From Sepioteuthis lessoniana (taxonomy: Eukaryota; Mollusca; Cephalopoda; Myopsida; Loliginidae), in the NCBI GenBank assembly GCA_963585895.1, contig OY757939.1, positions 26,540,367 to 26,604,366 of the forward strand: a stretch of DNA of 64,000 nucleotides, read 5' to 3'. Both the position numbers and the translations under genes were made by a program. Each line of letters starts with the position of its first letter. Positions within the stretch are counted from its first letter, which is position 1. Positions 11,215 to 22,525 of this stretch are shown in pieces. The notes under the pieces are model-generated. The model was not told the origin of the DNA and ran no database searches. It saw only the letters and a list, made by a program, of their open reading frames with translations.

Positions 11215-12058
11215 TCACCATTATCATCATCATGTCGCTCCGCCAGCACGGATATCCCTGCCCTCTCCTGCCAGCCGTCTCTATCGTCCATCACCTCCGT
11301 TAGGTCTTCAGGGCAACATCCTGTATCGGCACAGAGCTGTTGTATGTAGGTTCTTGCTGGTCGTTCCGCTTTTGCTCGTCCATGTTAAGTGGTCCATAGG
11401 AGTAAGTCACAAATGAGTTCGTCCCGCTATGTCCTGCATGTCTAGTTTGTCTAACTTGGATATTTTTCGTGATGTGTGGTAAGTGGCCGTACAGTAACTG
11501 ATTTGTGTGGTCCTGCCTCCAGGACTTGTTCAATATTGCTCGCAACATTCTTGTGTAGTTGCCGTCAAGGTTTTTCTCCATACGTTTTGTTGGCGTCCAT
11601 GTAGTGCATCCATATAGCAGACTCGAGACGACTACTGCTTGGAAAAAAAACTGCTTTTCATTTTATCGGTCATGTCTGACTTCCATATGACCGATTGACT
11701 ATCGGTAGCTGTCCATGCCTTTGCTAGTCGTGCGTTGATGTCTTTCTCGGTGGATGAGACACTGCTTCCTAGGTAAGTTTCAGAGAGCTACCGTTTAGTG
11801 TGGAGATGTCACCTCTTTGATTAAAGCACATATATTCCGTCTTGTGTTCATTGACTTGGAGGCCTATGGCTGCAGCTGTTCATTCCAGACAATGTAGCAG
11901 GGTTTCGGCTTGGGCGGGTGTATTTGCCATAAGTCCTATGTCATCGGCGTAGTCTGCATCCGTAATTGGTTATGCGAGGTACCTTCTGCTTCTTTCCTTT
12001 GTTAGCTTGAAACCGTTTTCTTTCATTTTATCAATAGACGTTCTAAGCAGATGATAAA
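11215..12058 (-). mobile_element. 5'-truncated RTE-clade LINE fragment
   Basis: Read on the minus strand this is the 3' part of the RTE LINE that is nearly complete at 32179-35430. It runs from the reverse-transcriptase region (YADD neighbourhood near 11955) through the conserved words EKNLDGNYTRMLRAILNKSW (11580-11520) and QVRQTRHAGH. It ends in an ATG/ATT-rich tail at about 11216-11235. The reading frame is broken at many points. It is an insertion that copied only the 3' ~850 bases and then decayed. Confidence 0.8.
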
Positions 12059-12575
12059 AAGGAATGAGAATCGAGCTATTAATACTGGTTCAACGCAAAT
12101 ATTGTCTCAAAAAATAATTTGATTAATCTTTTTTTATTTGTCATGTAGTGTAAATGATTTTAAGATATTTAAATTGTTTTCCCAAAAGTAGAAACAGTTA
12201 ATATCTGATAAGCTTGATTAAATGACCTTAAGGGCAGCTTGAGAACTTAGCTGCGATTGGATTATCTCGATCAAGTATTCGAGTAATTTTGAAAAATAAT
12301 TTGAAAGCCGAGTGCCAAGGAATAAAGTGGACATTTCTATCAATTTCCTTGGATAATTTATAGTTGTCGTACGGAATCGGAAATGTCTTGTAAAGACTTC
12401 GATGATTTTAAAGAAATGAACTCATTGAAAAACTCTGCATCATTCATCATAACCAGCAAAGGTGACCGTAAAAAGACGAACATCGGCCGAGGAAGAAGAG
12501 ATAGAACGAGATGGCTAAACGGCAATATGATAAGTGGCTCCTGCTAGTTCCTATAACGGGAGAGTCGTGCAAGAG
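12059..12575. other. No gene or clear repeat seen
   Basis: AT-rich DNA with short frames only. Confidence 0.35.
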
Positions 12576-13460
12576 CAGGTTTCTCGAAACATTGTGAATG
12601 GGGCTCACTCACAGAGACATTTCTCTCAATAGCCACAAATCATGATTTTTAAATAGATATTCATGTAAGTTTTGACTGACTCATGGCCAACGTATTATAG
12701 AAATAGCGAAATTAATTCGCAATGAATTTCGAGAGTAGTTTTTTAACAGTGGACCTATTGCAGGTGTATTTATTTTGATAAAGTCAGGTTCAAAGCCAAC
12801 ATAAGATCTGTAACCGTAATGAATGGGAGTCAGTAGCCATAATTTTTTAAAAGTAGTTTTCTCGCAGTCGTTCAAAAGAAAGCATTTTAAATAGATATTT
12901 ACTTAAACATTGCTAGGCTCAAGATCAACGTTGTATGGGAAACATATCGTGATGGAGAGTTGTTTACTAGCTGTGGCTTAAAAGTAGATGATTTTTAAAT
13001 ATATATTCTTGAAGAATTAGTCGTGCTCAAGGTCAACTTAATATGGATGAGCATCGTGAATGGAATTTAATACCAATGACTTCTGAGAATAGCTTGCTCT
13101 CAATACCTCTATAACAAACGAGTGTTTTGATTTGTTTTAAATAGATATTTATTTAGCTTTGTCTGGCTCAAGGCCAACATTCAGCAGGAACCATTGTGAA
13201 TGGAGCTCACTTAGAAAGGCCACTGAGTATATTTTACTTGGAGTTGCTCTGCTGCAGTTGTTTTGAATTATGTTGCAAGATGTATTTTTTCTCTCAAACA
13301 GGGTCAGCTTAACGTGGGGGCAGTTCTGAATGAGACTCGTTAGTTCCATTAGTTCTCGCTTGTATCGAGAGTACTTTACTGTCAGTTGCCTTGTAGCAGA
13401 TGTTTTAAGCCTAACTTTGTCTGGCTCAAGGCCAAGATAATAAGCATACCATGGTGAATG
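12576..13460. repeat. Degenerate tandem array, ~125-bp unit, about seven copies
   Basis: The landmark words ctcaaggccaac and tttaaatagatattta, and the phrase gtgaatggagctcac, recur in the same order. The first landmark lies near 12680, 12787, 12915, 13022, 13163, 13298 and 13424, giving a period of roughly 105-140 bp. Copies differ by many substitutions and indels, so the array is old. No coding function is evident. Confidence 0.6.
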
Positions 13461-14570
13461 TTAAACACTTTTTATGAAGTTTTATTTTCTCTTATTGCTG
13501 ACCGGAGCAATTTATACGGCAGCTGTTTGCAGACAATCCTACCATTTGATCTTTATGCTAAAACGCAGTCAATAGCAACTGTTTTATTTGGCCTACCGTC
13601 AGCCATCTTGTTTTCATTCATCACACTGAGGGCTTGCATGTTTTCTTCAATTTCAGTGAGTTTCAGAACACTGAAAAAGAATTCCTCAGCCTCTGCTTAT
13701 CTTCTTCGGATTTAACTTGTCTATCTTGTTTCATAATTTGAGGTTTTGAAAAAGAAAATAGTGCACCATTGTACTGCCGAATGACTGTTTTTTTTTTTAA
13801 ATCGTTGCATTTTTGTTGCGTATTTTGGTTCATACCTCTATTTATTTATTCATTTTATATCAACGGTTCTGATACTTTTCTCTTATAACTGGAACTAAAA
13901 ACAGTTATTTCTGCTGAAAAGCTCTCGAGGTAAATCCAACTTGTGTGTAACGAATGCATAAGAAAACAAGAAAAAAAAAAACCGATGGTGGAGATCTTTG
14001 GATATTGTATTGTGAGCGTTGTTGTTTATTTGCCTATAGGGGGGAGATAATTCAATCGTATATTCCTGCGGTTGCAATAAAGCTTATTTTCTTTTTCTTT
14101 CGTTTTTTTAAGAAGAAAACACAATAGCGAAAAGAGGTGATTAGATTAAACAAATTGTATTTTAAAATGACGTAATTGACAAATACTAGTTATTCAAAAA
14201 GATACGGCAAATTTAATCCAATATGGAGAACGCGAAAATTATTGAGGTTAGAGATTGAGAGGCATTTCGATTGTGGCCATGATTAATTTTTATTTTTATC
14301 ATTTAATTATCGGTTATAGAGTTCAATATGATTCAGTTCAAAGACAGTGACTTTACTCAATTGAATTAGCCGACTGTAAATCAACTTTGGCATTTGATGA
14401 TACATATCAATTTCTCGTTTGTAACGCACTGCAACCCGGGAAATTATCACCGTCGACAGTAAAAATAACTCGGTTAATTTTATAAGAAAATGAATTAATG
14501 AAAGGTAAACTTAGGTAACGGAGTCGATTGTCATTATCATTGTATTAGTTTGTTTTTTTATACATATATA
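13461..14570. other. No gene or clear repeat seen
   Basis: AT-rich DNA. An 85-codon plus-strand frame (13458-13715) overlaps the end of the tandem array and shows no domain. Several A and T runs are present. Confidence 0.35.
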
Positions 14571-14604
14571 TCTGCAAGGGCACCTCCCCTTTTTTGCTCT
14601 TTCT

Positions 14605-15002
14605 CACATCATCGCTCCCTGGTCCACTCTGACCTGGAGTGGTAGCACCTGATAGGTTCCTATCTATGGGTCAAATAGAACTAAAATGCGTACTTATGCT
14701 AAACTCTATTACTTGAAATAGAACTGTTTTTACATCTAAACTGCGTTCTTATGTTAAACTGAATCGTTTGAAATAAAACTGTTTTGACATTTAACTGTGT
14801 ATTGAAAAAAACTATACTGATACTAAACTGAATGGTTTGGATAAGAACTGACTAAACTGAATATCTTGAAATAGAAATGTTTTTCACAATTAAACTGTGT
14901 ACTTGTGCTAAACTGAATTGTTTGAAATAGAACTGATTATTTGTATAAAAATGGATTTGGCATTAAATAACCTACAAAGGTTGATGTGCCATAAAACACA
15001 AA
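14605..15002 (+). repeat. Composite repeat M-S-H, plus strand
   Basis: The end of module M (ctctgacctggagtggtagc, then ctatctatgggtcaaat) runs into five or six ~55-bp S units with taaactgaat and gaaatagaactg (14670-14945). An H module follows at 14950-14996 (ggcattaaataacc ... gttgatgtgccataaaac). It is the mirror orientation of 890-1475 and confirms that the three modules travel together. Confidence 0.65.
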
Positions 15003-15270
15003 CAACAAACCAAATCTTTCTCACATTAACCTTTTAGGGAAAAAATCTTCGCACGGAACATATGCAAAATTTATTCAATATACTGATCAAAGCAATGCAT
15101 CCGATAGTTCCCACAAATGCACTCTAAAATTCTTTTACTTATTCATTTTTTAAACCAATCCAATTCATCTTTTGTTCTCAAGATATATTGCTCTATCAGC
15201 TGAAAAAAATTCTATTGGGAAGTAGACTTTCTTTTTGAAATCTGTTCTTGATAGAAAATCTTTAGTTTCT
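15003..15270. other. AT-rich spacer
   Basis: No recognised feature. Confidence 0.3.
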
Positions 15271-15480
15271 GGTAGTAACAGGTGCTCTCCGTGCCAGAGT
15301 GGACTTGGAAGCAAAGGCAATGAAGGGGTACCCTGCATTCTCCAAAGCTCCAGCATAACTGGAGCCTCACCATCAGATTGCTTAGTGTCGTATCAAGGAC
15401 ATTCGTTAGGTGTGTCTTGCCCGTCTGCAAAGATACGGTCGGTTTATTCTACTGGTCGGTTTATTCAACTAGGCAATGAA
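15271..15480 (-). repeat. M module
   Basis: Plus-strand words gccagagtggacttggaagc, aatgaaggggtacc, attctccaaagctccagc, ggagcctcaccatcagattg and cggtcggtttattctac match the M module. It lies directly before the Tc1-like remnant and lacks the S and H parts. Confidence 0.65.
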
Positions 15481-15489
15481 TGAAATAGA

Positions 15490-16095
15490 ATGTTTCATAC
15501 AGAAACGCCTAAAGAAAACCAACACTTACACACAACCAGAAGAAAAATTAGGTTAAAGTTAGCTAAAGAGAAAAATTCATGGGGTATGAACAATTTGATG
15601 AAAGTGATATTCAGGGATGGATCAAAATTTTATATTAGCAAAGGCAATAAACCTGGAACTTTTTTCTGGTGATATACAAATGAAGTATATAAAGATGACT
15701 ACCCGAAGAAAAGTAGATTTTCCATGTCATTCATGATATAGAATTCATTGCATGTTATTTAATGGAGCATGAGACCTTGCAATCATTATCTCAATGCACA
15801 AGTGTACATTAAAATCTTGTGCATTTTTTTTTATTTCATCGACAGGAAATTAGTTTGGTGATAACAGAGTACTTTTTCAGCATGATAATGGATCTTGCCA
15901 TAGAGCAAAAAGGAATTCAATCTTTTCTTCGGGAAAGGCTTATAAAAATTAATGGCATGGCCAGCAAACAGTCTGGATCTAAATCCAATGGAAAATGTTT
16001 GGTAGAAAAAATAAAAAATAGGTCCTTGAAAAGCTTCCACCTACAAAAGAAGATCTACTAACTGCCAGTACAGAAAGTTGGAACCATTTTGGTCG
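15490..16095 (+). pseudogene. Tc1/mariner-superfamily transposase, C-terminal half, frameshifted
   Basis: Conceptual translation across frames gives RRKIRLKLAKEKNSW near 15540, then VIFRDGSKF, then a stretch with LNAQVYIKIL near 15795. LFQHDNGSCHRAK follows at about 15873-15908, and WPANSLDLNPMENVW at 15958-16002. The FQ-DN and S-DLNP-EN motifs hold the second and third catalytic acidic residues of Tc1-type transposases, so this is the catalytic half of such an enzyme. At least three frameshifts and several stops break it. No terminal inverted repeats were found. It lies between two pieces of the composite repeat. Confidence 0.75.
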
Positions 16096-16715
16096 GTTGG
16101 TTGTTTGGGTTTCATGGCATATCAACATTTGTGGGTTATTCAACGCCGAATCAATTTCTATGAAAATAGTTCTATTTCAAACAATTTAGTTTAGGATAAG
16201 TACGCAGTTTAAATGTAAATACAGTTTAATTGTGAAGAAGGTTTCTATTTCAAGCTATTCAGTTTATTCAAATAGTTTTAATTCAGCTAATTCAGTTTAG
16301 TATGAGTACAGATTTTGTTTACACACAGTTAAATGTCAAAAACAGTTCCATTTCAAATAATTCAGTTTAGCATAATAAGCAAGCAGTTTAAATGTAAGTA
16401 CAGTTTAATTGTCAAACACACTTCTATTTCAAGCTATTCAGGTTAGTCAAACAAATCAGTTTAGCATACGTATGCTGTTATTTCTATTTAACCCATATAT
16501 AGGGCCCTATCAGGTGCTACCACGCTGGACAAGAAAGGACCTGGAAGCAATGGCAATGAAGGGGTACTCCGTATTCCCCAAGGCCCCAACATCACTGGAA
16601 CCTCACCATCAGATTGTTTAGTGTCATATCCTGGACACTCGTTAGTGTGGGTCTTACCCCTCTGCAGAGGTGCAATCAGTGTTTTCTACAGCCCCAGCCG
16701 ACTGGGCAATACACA
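16096..16715 (-). repeat. Composite repeat H-S-M, minus strand
   Basis: An inverted H module (catggcatatcaac ... gggttattcaacgcc, 16110-16152) is followed by satellite units (16155-16490) and a complete M module (16490-16712, ending in ccccagccgactgggcaat). Same order and strand as 890-1475. Confidence 0.65.
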
Positions 16716-17165
16716 GAATTAAATGTCAAAACAGTTTTATTTCAGATAATTCAGTTTAGCATAAGTACACAGTTTAGACGTCAAAATAGTTCTATTTCGA
16801 GTAATTCAGTTTAGTATAAATACACAGTTTAAATGCAAAAATCAGTATTGTGAAGGAAGCCCGGTTTAGTTCTATTTAACCCATAGATAGGACCCTTATC
16901 AGGTGCTACCACTCCGGGCCAGAGTGGACCCGGGAGCGATGGTAATAGAGGGGTACTCCGCATTCCTCAAAGCACCAGCATTACTGGATTCTCACAGTCA
17001 GTTTGTTTAGTGTCATATGCAGGACACTAGTTGGGGGGGGGGGTCTTACTCCTCTGCATAGAAGCAGTCGGTGTATTCTACAGCCCCAGCCGACTGGGCA
17101 AATATTACTGGAGCTTCACCATCAGATTGTTTAGTGTCAGATCCAAGAAACTCGTTGGTGAAATC
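16716..17165 (-). repeat. Satellite units plus a second M module
   Basis: More S units (16716-16865) lead into another M module (16868-17105), with ccgggccagagtggacccgg and a run of ten G at about 17033-17042. A short repeat of an M fragment (ggagcttcaccatcagattg) follows to 17155. The neighbouring copy is 16096-16715, so M occurs twice in tandem here. Confidence 0.6.
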
Positions 17166-17315
17166 TATACCTAAAAGAATAAAGGTTGTCATAAATGCTC
17201 GAGTAACAGCAATTACATATTAATTTCTTTTTTTTGTTTTGTTTGATAATGAATTTCATAATTTTTTCTCAATATTGCGTTATTCCATAATACTCTTCTC
17301 TTCATTCCTCGAAAA

Positions 17316-17595
17316 AGAAAGCCGGGACATTGGCCCAGCGGTTAGAGTGTTCGCCAATGGCCCGGGAGACCTGGGTTCAATCCCAGGTCGAGTCATACCA
17401 AAGACTTTAAAAATGGAACTTGATACCACCTTGCTTAACACTCAGCATTATAAGGTACGGTTCAAGGGTAAAGTGGAGCAATCCAGGGAATGGAGTAGCG
17501 CCCTCCCCTACACCTTGGTGTAGTAGCTATCGAAAAGGGAGCCTTCGGGTCACCCTCGACTATGGTCGCTAACTTTACTTACTCTTAAAGCCAGA
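17316..17595 (+). mobile_element. tRNA-derived SINE, third family
   Basis: The head has a good box A (tggcccagcgg, about 17331) and box B (gggttcaatcc, about 17374), and a helix-like cgggagacctgggttcaatc arrangement as in a tRNA. A ~170-bp unrelated body follows (accttgcttaacactcagc, ctacaccttggtgtagtagc). It ends at ctttacttactct. It does not share the H tail of the main SINE family. Only one copy is seen in the window. The 94-codon frame over it is not a gene. Confidence 0.65.
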
Positions 17596-17654
17596 ATGTT
17601 CAGCTATTAATCAAAAGTGTTTTGCATCTTATCTGTCATTAGTTTATTTGCTGT

Positions 17655-17706
17655 TAACTACAAAATAAATAAACAAATAAATAAATAAATGAATAAATAA
17701 AAATAA
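17655..17706. repeat. AAAT microsatellite
   Basis: Repeated aaataaat units with single-base interruptions. Confidence 0.8.
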
Positions 17707-17894
17707 GCCCAGGTAAACGTTCTCAAAGTATGCTAATTCCAAAGTTTTTTTCAAGGGTAATACTAGATAATAAGATAACTTTCTTGGTTTTATGCTCTAT
17801 TTTACACCTCAAAACACATGGAAAAGCACACTAATTTAGAGGTTTAGACCTAAAATGGGGTGGGAGTAGTTTCCGTGACCTAGTTGACTGGCAA

Positions 17895-18092
17895 GCTAGA
17901 CTGCGATATAGTAGTTAGCGTGTTCGATCTCCTGTTGTGCGATTACGTTCACTTTTGGACTAATATCCTTGGGAAAGTTATAAACCCTTCAGCTGCCTCG
18001 GGTAGGTGTTAAATAGTACCACTGCTGTTCTTCGTCAAGAATGGCTTTTGCATTAAATTATCCAATAAGTTTGATATATCATTAAACAAAGA
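17895..18092 (+). mobile_element. SINE with hairpin tail, decayed
   Basis: The head is eroded but a box-B-like gtgttcgatctcc remains. The body words gcgattacgttcacttttgg, cttgggaaagttataaaccc, gttaaatagtaccactgctg and ttcttcgtcaagaatggctt match the SINE at 29067-29305. The H tail is degraded (gcattaaattatcc ... gatatatcattaaac) and followed by AAAC-like bases. Confidence 0.65.
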
Positions 18093-18964
18093 AACCGAGA
18101 CTCCTAAACATATTTTATTACTTGCTGATAATTTAGTGAAACCTTCAATTTTTAGGCAAGTCTAAACTGTTTTTCATAGCAGGTCACTCTGAAGTTGTCA
18201 CTTGTTTTCAGTGAATGAACTAAAATACATTTATCATTTGGTTACAACATTTACAAATGTTTTAATAATGAAGACTGGTCATCCAAGTCAGTTTCTAAAC
18301 CGTATCTCATATCGAGGAGAAAAATGTTTGCATCTCCTAAAAACTTAATCGAAACCCCCATAAGGGGTTTATAACTTCCGTTACCCCCCACCACACTAAA
18401 AATAGAAATCTTAAACGCAAACTTTCTCACCACTTGTTTAGGTGTACATTAGCAGCATCTTTTCATCAAACTTCTCGGACTTCGATTGTTCGGATATTCA
18501 ACGTGTTTTGCATTGCAAATAGATTACTTCTCCGATTAGTATGAAAAGGGTTTAATCTTTAAAAAAAACCCAAAAAACTGTCACACTGGCAAGTCCACCA
18601 AGGCGTTTTTTTTGTAATTTAGAGACCTAGACCTTTCAGAAAATTACACGGGGAAATTGTTTCCCCTAAAATGGTATGGGGATATTGTCTGACTCACGGA
18701 CTTATTGTTACACGACTAAAGCAAATCAGTTCTCCATGGTTTCACTCGAGGACCGGCACAGCTAAACTAATTAAGTCACGCTTTTCCAGATAAACACACG
18801 TCTTTCGTCTTTCTTTTTTCTTTCTCAAAAGTTACTTTTTCTTGGTTGCAACTGTTGTGGTTTCTTTCGTTTTATTTCATCTTTTTTTCTTTTCCTTTTC
18901 TTCTATTTCTTTATGATTCTTCCTATTTTTAATAGTTTTACCTCCGGATACATTCAAACCTGGT
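18093..18964. other. No gene or clear repeat seen
   Basis: AT-rich DNA, with T-rich sequence near 18810-18935. Only short frames, none recognised. Confidence 0.35.
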
Positions 18965-19168
18965 GACGAGACTTATAATACCCTGACTATATGCTCTGCA
19001 GACGAGTAAGACCACCCCCCACCAAAAGAGGTGTATTCTGTAAATGACACTATGTGGGATTTATTATTGAGGCTCCAAAGTAGGCAGTCCTATTTCATTA
19101 CTCCAAGGTCCACTCGGACCAGGAGAGCTCCTACCTGATGTAGTCTCATCTATGGATCAAATGTTTGC
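18965..19168 (+). repeat. Degenerate M module
   Basis: The words ccctgactatatgctctgca, gacgagtaagacc, gaggctcc, attactccaaggtccactcg and ctatggatcaaatg follow the M order. There is no satellite of the usual kind after it. Confidence 0.5.
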
Positions 19169-19498
19169 AAATTATCAAATATAAATAATATATGAAATTA
19201 TTATTAAATAGAAATAATTACTTGAAAACATGTAATTATTAGTGTTAGAAACGGATAGTTGAAACTATACAACTTTATATTCGGTCGGAATACTTGATAT
19301 TATATAACTGTAAATTATTTGTTTTAAGAATAGATACTTGAAGCTACATTTGTTTACCAAAGATTATCACTAGTTAATATAATAACTATTATTAAATGAA
19401 AATAATTATGTAAAAGCGTATAATTGTGACACGACGTGTGGTTAAATACTTAATTGATATGTAAAAATTAGAATTTATGAAATATATGAAAATTGATA
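19169..19498. repeat. AT-rich degenerate tandem repeat
   Basis: The words ttattaaatagaaataatta, gtaattattagtgttag and ggaatacttgatatta recur here and again at 21390-21420 and 21655-21790. This suggests one AT-rich tandem repeat later split by insertions, including the mariner at 19501 and the RTE fragment at 21415. Confidence 0.45.
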
Positions 19499-19500
19499 TA

Positions 19501-20396
19501 TGAGGATCATTAAATAAGTTTCCAGACTTTTTTTCGTATGGGCACTTTTATTGATAGTACACACATGAAACTCTAGTCCCCTTCGAAGTAATCTTTTTTG
19601 GCTGCAATGCACTTGTACCGTTCCAACAACTCCTGGAAGGCCCCATGGAAGTCCTCTTGTGTGAGCATTTCAATGACCTTTGTCACAGCCTCTTTCATCT
19701 CCTCAATTGTCTCATAACTACAGCCTCAAAGTTTTTCCTTGAGCTTAGGGAATAAGCAAAAGTCACAGGGGGCAAGGTCTGGACTAAAGGGAGGCTGAGG
19801 AACTGTCTTGATGTCCATCTTGCTCAAATAGTCCGTGACAAGGGTGGAGGTGTGGACTGGTGTATTGTCCTGGTGGAAATACCACTGACCCGATTTGGCC
19901 TCTTCCTTAGGAATCTCTTCCTGAACTCCTTTAATACCTCAACCTAGTTACCTTAACCCTAACTCTTTGGACAATCAACTCTGGTGTCCTGACTTCCTTA
20001 CTCCTCCCACACCTCTCATCATCCCTTACAGACTCCCTGCCTTCCTTGAATCTCTTATGCCACTCAAAAACTGATGCTCGATTCATGCAAAATGGTCGAA
20101 AAGCAGTCTGAAGCATTCCATACGTCTCCGTGGCATTTTTTCCAAATTTAAAACAGAATTTTATTGCATATCGTTCTTCTAAAGTGTCATTACGTCCAGA
20201 CTGATTTTTGAATTTCACCATCTGTGACAATCAGACTTTAGTAGGTGTATTCCAATTGCTGCTGTAGCTATTCATTTGAACCTGGAATCATAAAAATTGG
20301 TCAGTCATCTCTTAAGATGTATAGCAATAATATACTGAATTTTCAAGAGTCCCCGACAATTTTAAAAAAGTCTGGAAACTTATTGAATGCACCACG
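19501..20396 (-). mobile_element. Mariner transposon copy 1, internally deleted
   Basis: Imperfect terminal inverted repeats start GAGGATCATTAAATAAG on the left (19502) and GTGCATTCAATAAG on the reverse complement of the right, both continuing TTTCCAGACTTTTTT. TA lies outside both ends (19499-19500 and 20397-20398), the target duplication expected for mariner. The minus strand encodes the transposase N terminus (19931-20230, with YAIKFCFKFGKNATETYG) and the C terminus with HQDNTPVHTS and MDIKTVPQPPFS. The middle, including the first catalytic aspartate region, is missing, so the element is non-autonomous. Length is 896 bp against about 1.3 kb for a full mariner. Confidence 0.9.
19931..20230 (-). 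pseudogene. Mariner transposase, N-terminal DNA-binding part
   Basis: A 99-codon frame begins MSQMVKFKNQ and holds the first helix-turn-helix region (ATETYGMLQTAF), the RASVFEWHKRFKEGRESV stretch and the linker EVRTPELI typical of mariner transposases. After PELI the reading changes to a short RVRVKV stretch that comes from telomere-like filler (19946-19966) and then stops. The catalytic part is further left in the same element with a large internal deletion. It cannot make an active transposase. Confidence 0.85.
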
Positions 20397-21389
20397 TAAA
20401 TATATATAGCAAAAGCAAAAAGATCCTTCAATTAAGGATCTTTTTTTTCTAGGCTCAAATTGTCCTAAAAAGCTGGTTGATTGTTCCTAAAGGTCAGCAA
20501 ATTTATTTAATTTTTCAGTTGTCAACTAACTTCGTCGATCATAATGATGAAACGGGTCATTTCGTAAAACATATTTTTCTGGTCCTTAGCTTAAAGGTCA
20601 ATATCAAAAGGGAGATTTAATTTTGCTCCACCCTAAATAAAGGGGAGCTGTGCATGGCTCATCCAGTCAGGTGAGACTGAGAATTTTTTGTTCAACCCCA
20701 TTACTCTAAACCTGTTCCCATTAGTCAAAGAATCTTAAAAGGGTTTTCTGTATGCCTGTAAGATATAATCCTGAACTAGGATTGGCTGACCAATGGGAAT
20801 ATGACTCCTATTTGTCTCTTAATGGACAACCAATCCGAAACCTTTTTAGTCCAGATATTGATCTATAAAAATACGATGGTAAAACGAATCTTTTGAGAGG
20901 ATGAGAAAAGTGACCAATAAGAAACTCAAGACTGCCAAAGAAGCCTCCCTTAGACCTGAAGCACTCCGAACAATCTTCAGACTTTACAAAAATTCAAAGT
21001 CTCAGTGTCATTCTAATTGCATCTAATCATCACTTTTCCTCTCCCGATATTCTTTCTTCTTTTTGCCAGGAAACCAAACATCGTCTGTTTGTTATTTATT
21101 GTCTCACAAACGTGTTTTGATAAAAACGATTTTTGTTGTTTCTTAAACAACGGTTTTTCTCTATTCTTTGAGTTGCTAGACAATCTAGCTACTCATATTA
21201 CCTGACCATCAGAAGATCTGGCTGAATCGTGTCAACTCCCATTCGTCGATTTTTCAAACACAGCGTGGGCACGGAAGGATTTCACAAAGCAAACAGTCTG
21301 AGGCTAATGTGGCAGTCATGAACACAATAGCCAGAACAAGTACTGTGACTAGTAGTCACAGCACGCTGGGCTCCATGAATAGCATAGGA
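20397..21389. other. Mostly unrecognised; perfect 12-bp inverted repeat near its start
   Basis: A perfect hairpin AAAAAGATCCTT-caatt-AAGGATCTTTTT lies at 20417-20445, 20 bp outside the mariner right end. The rest shows no recognised element or gene. A 62-codon frame at 21017 is F/L-rich and unrecognised. Confidence 0.4.
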
Positions 21390-21414
21390 CCAAATAATTA
21401 TTAGTATTAGATAG

Positions 21415-21656
21415 GAATCTTGCTAGAGGAGCATGGACGATCTCATAAGCGACATTCTTCTATGGACCTTTTCAGACGGACGCCTAAGTGTGGGACGACC
21501 AGTGAGAATCTATCAACAACAGCTCTGCAGGGACACAGGATGAAGTCTGGAAGACCTGCCAGAAACGATGGATGATAGAGACGGATGGTGGAGAAAGATA
21601 AAGAGTTAAGGAAATCCGTGCGAGCAACACGAGATGATCATGATGAGATTGGAATA
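21415..21656 (+). mobile_element. RTE LINE 3' end fragment
   Basis: In sense on the plus strand it carries the last part of the RTE polyprotein region and 3' tail. The words gatctcataagcgacattct, cttctatggacc, gggacgaccag, aacagctctgc, gatggtggagaaag and aaatccgtgcgagcaacacg parallel the end of the 32179-35430 copy. It ends in a gatgatcatgatgag tail. It sits inside the AT-rich tandem repeat that continues on both sides. Confidence 0.75.
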
Positions 21657-21800
21657 CTTGAAATCGTGTAACTCTGTGTAAACAAGTAACTATTATTAAA
21701 TAGAAATAATTATTTAAAACCGTATAGTTATTAGCATTAGATGGGAATACTTGCAATCATATTACTGTGTAAAATGATGTGTATGTTTTGAGCAAGTTGT
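21657..21800. repeat. AT-rich degenerate tandem repeat, second part
   Basis: ggaatacttgaaatcg, ttattaaatagaaataatta and ttagcattagatggg repeat the words of 19169-19498. Confidence 0.45.
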
Positions 21801-22275
21801 ATGTGGACGGCACAACACTCTCGATCATCACACCCAATCAGACATTCGACTAGATATACGATATCAGGCTACGGTTCAACATGATCCAGCGATTTTTTCT
21901 CCTATTATGAGGGGATTTATAAATGCTAAATAAGTAAATTCACGCTCAGTGGACCCCAATTTTTTATCAATGTTTCATCGAATTCAAATTCAGTTTCCGT
22001 TCATCCCTACAAAAATTGATTGACCATTACAAAACATAGCTACTTTACCAGTATTTAGGGCGCCTCGGGTGGACTAGCAACCTTTCACGAGTAAGTTCGG
22101 GTATCATTGGGTACGCCATTCATTTGGCCCTGTGCCACATTTAAGAAAAAATGTTGATAAATTACTACTTTACCAGTACGAGCTAGTTTGCGGCATGTAG
22201 TTAGTAGTATCATGGTAGATGATGCGCAGATACGTTGTGTATTGCTTCACTCGGCGTATGATTTGAAAGCTTAAA
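21801..22275 (+). mobile_element. Unrecognised DNA with a degenerate second-family SINE piece
   Basis: The segment at about 22055-22150 (agttcgggtatcattgggta, ggccctgtgccacatttaag) matches the minus-strand SINE remnant at 10075-10195. The surroundings are unrecognised. Confidence 0.35.
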
Positions 22276-22375
22276 AGATGAACGTTCAGCGTAGTGTACA
22301 TCAAAAACATATTTTAGAGTTCGAACCGAGCCGTAGCGTAGCAGAAGCTACCAAAAACATTTGTTGTGAAAGATG

Positions 22376-22525
22376 TGAAGTCGCCGTTTATCACAGTGCA
22401 GTAACTAGAGGGTTGAAGAAACCTGAAGTCGCTGGTGATCACAGTGCAGCCACTAAATGGTTGAAGAAATGTGAAGTCCCTGTTTATCCCAGTGCTGAAA
22501 GTAGAGGGTTGAAGAAATTTTGCTC
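22376..22525 (+). repeat. Three tandem 48-bp units
   Basis: tgaagtcgccgtttatcac, tgaagtcgctggtgatcac and tgaagtccctgtttatccc each begin a 48-bp unit ending ggttgaagaaa. In the open plus frame (22278-22559) this gives three 16-residue repeats of the form EVAVYHSAVTRGLKK. The frame then runs into the mariner-like remnant. I do not recognise the repeat as a protein family. Confidence 0.7.

Noticed and set aside
12176..13460. CRISPR-like array in the ~125-bp repeat region
   Set aside because: Units are long, diverged and lack identical short repeats with unique spacers; the genome is eukaryotic.
20417..20450. Rho-independent terminator (hairpin plus T run)
   Set aside because: The window is clearly eukaryotic, so this bacterial signal has no meaning here.
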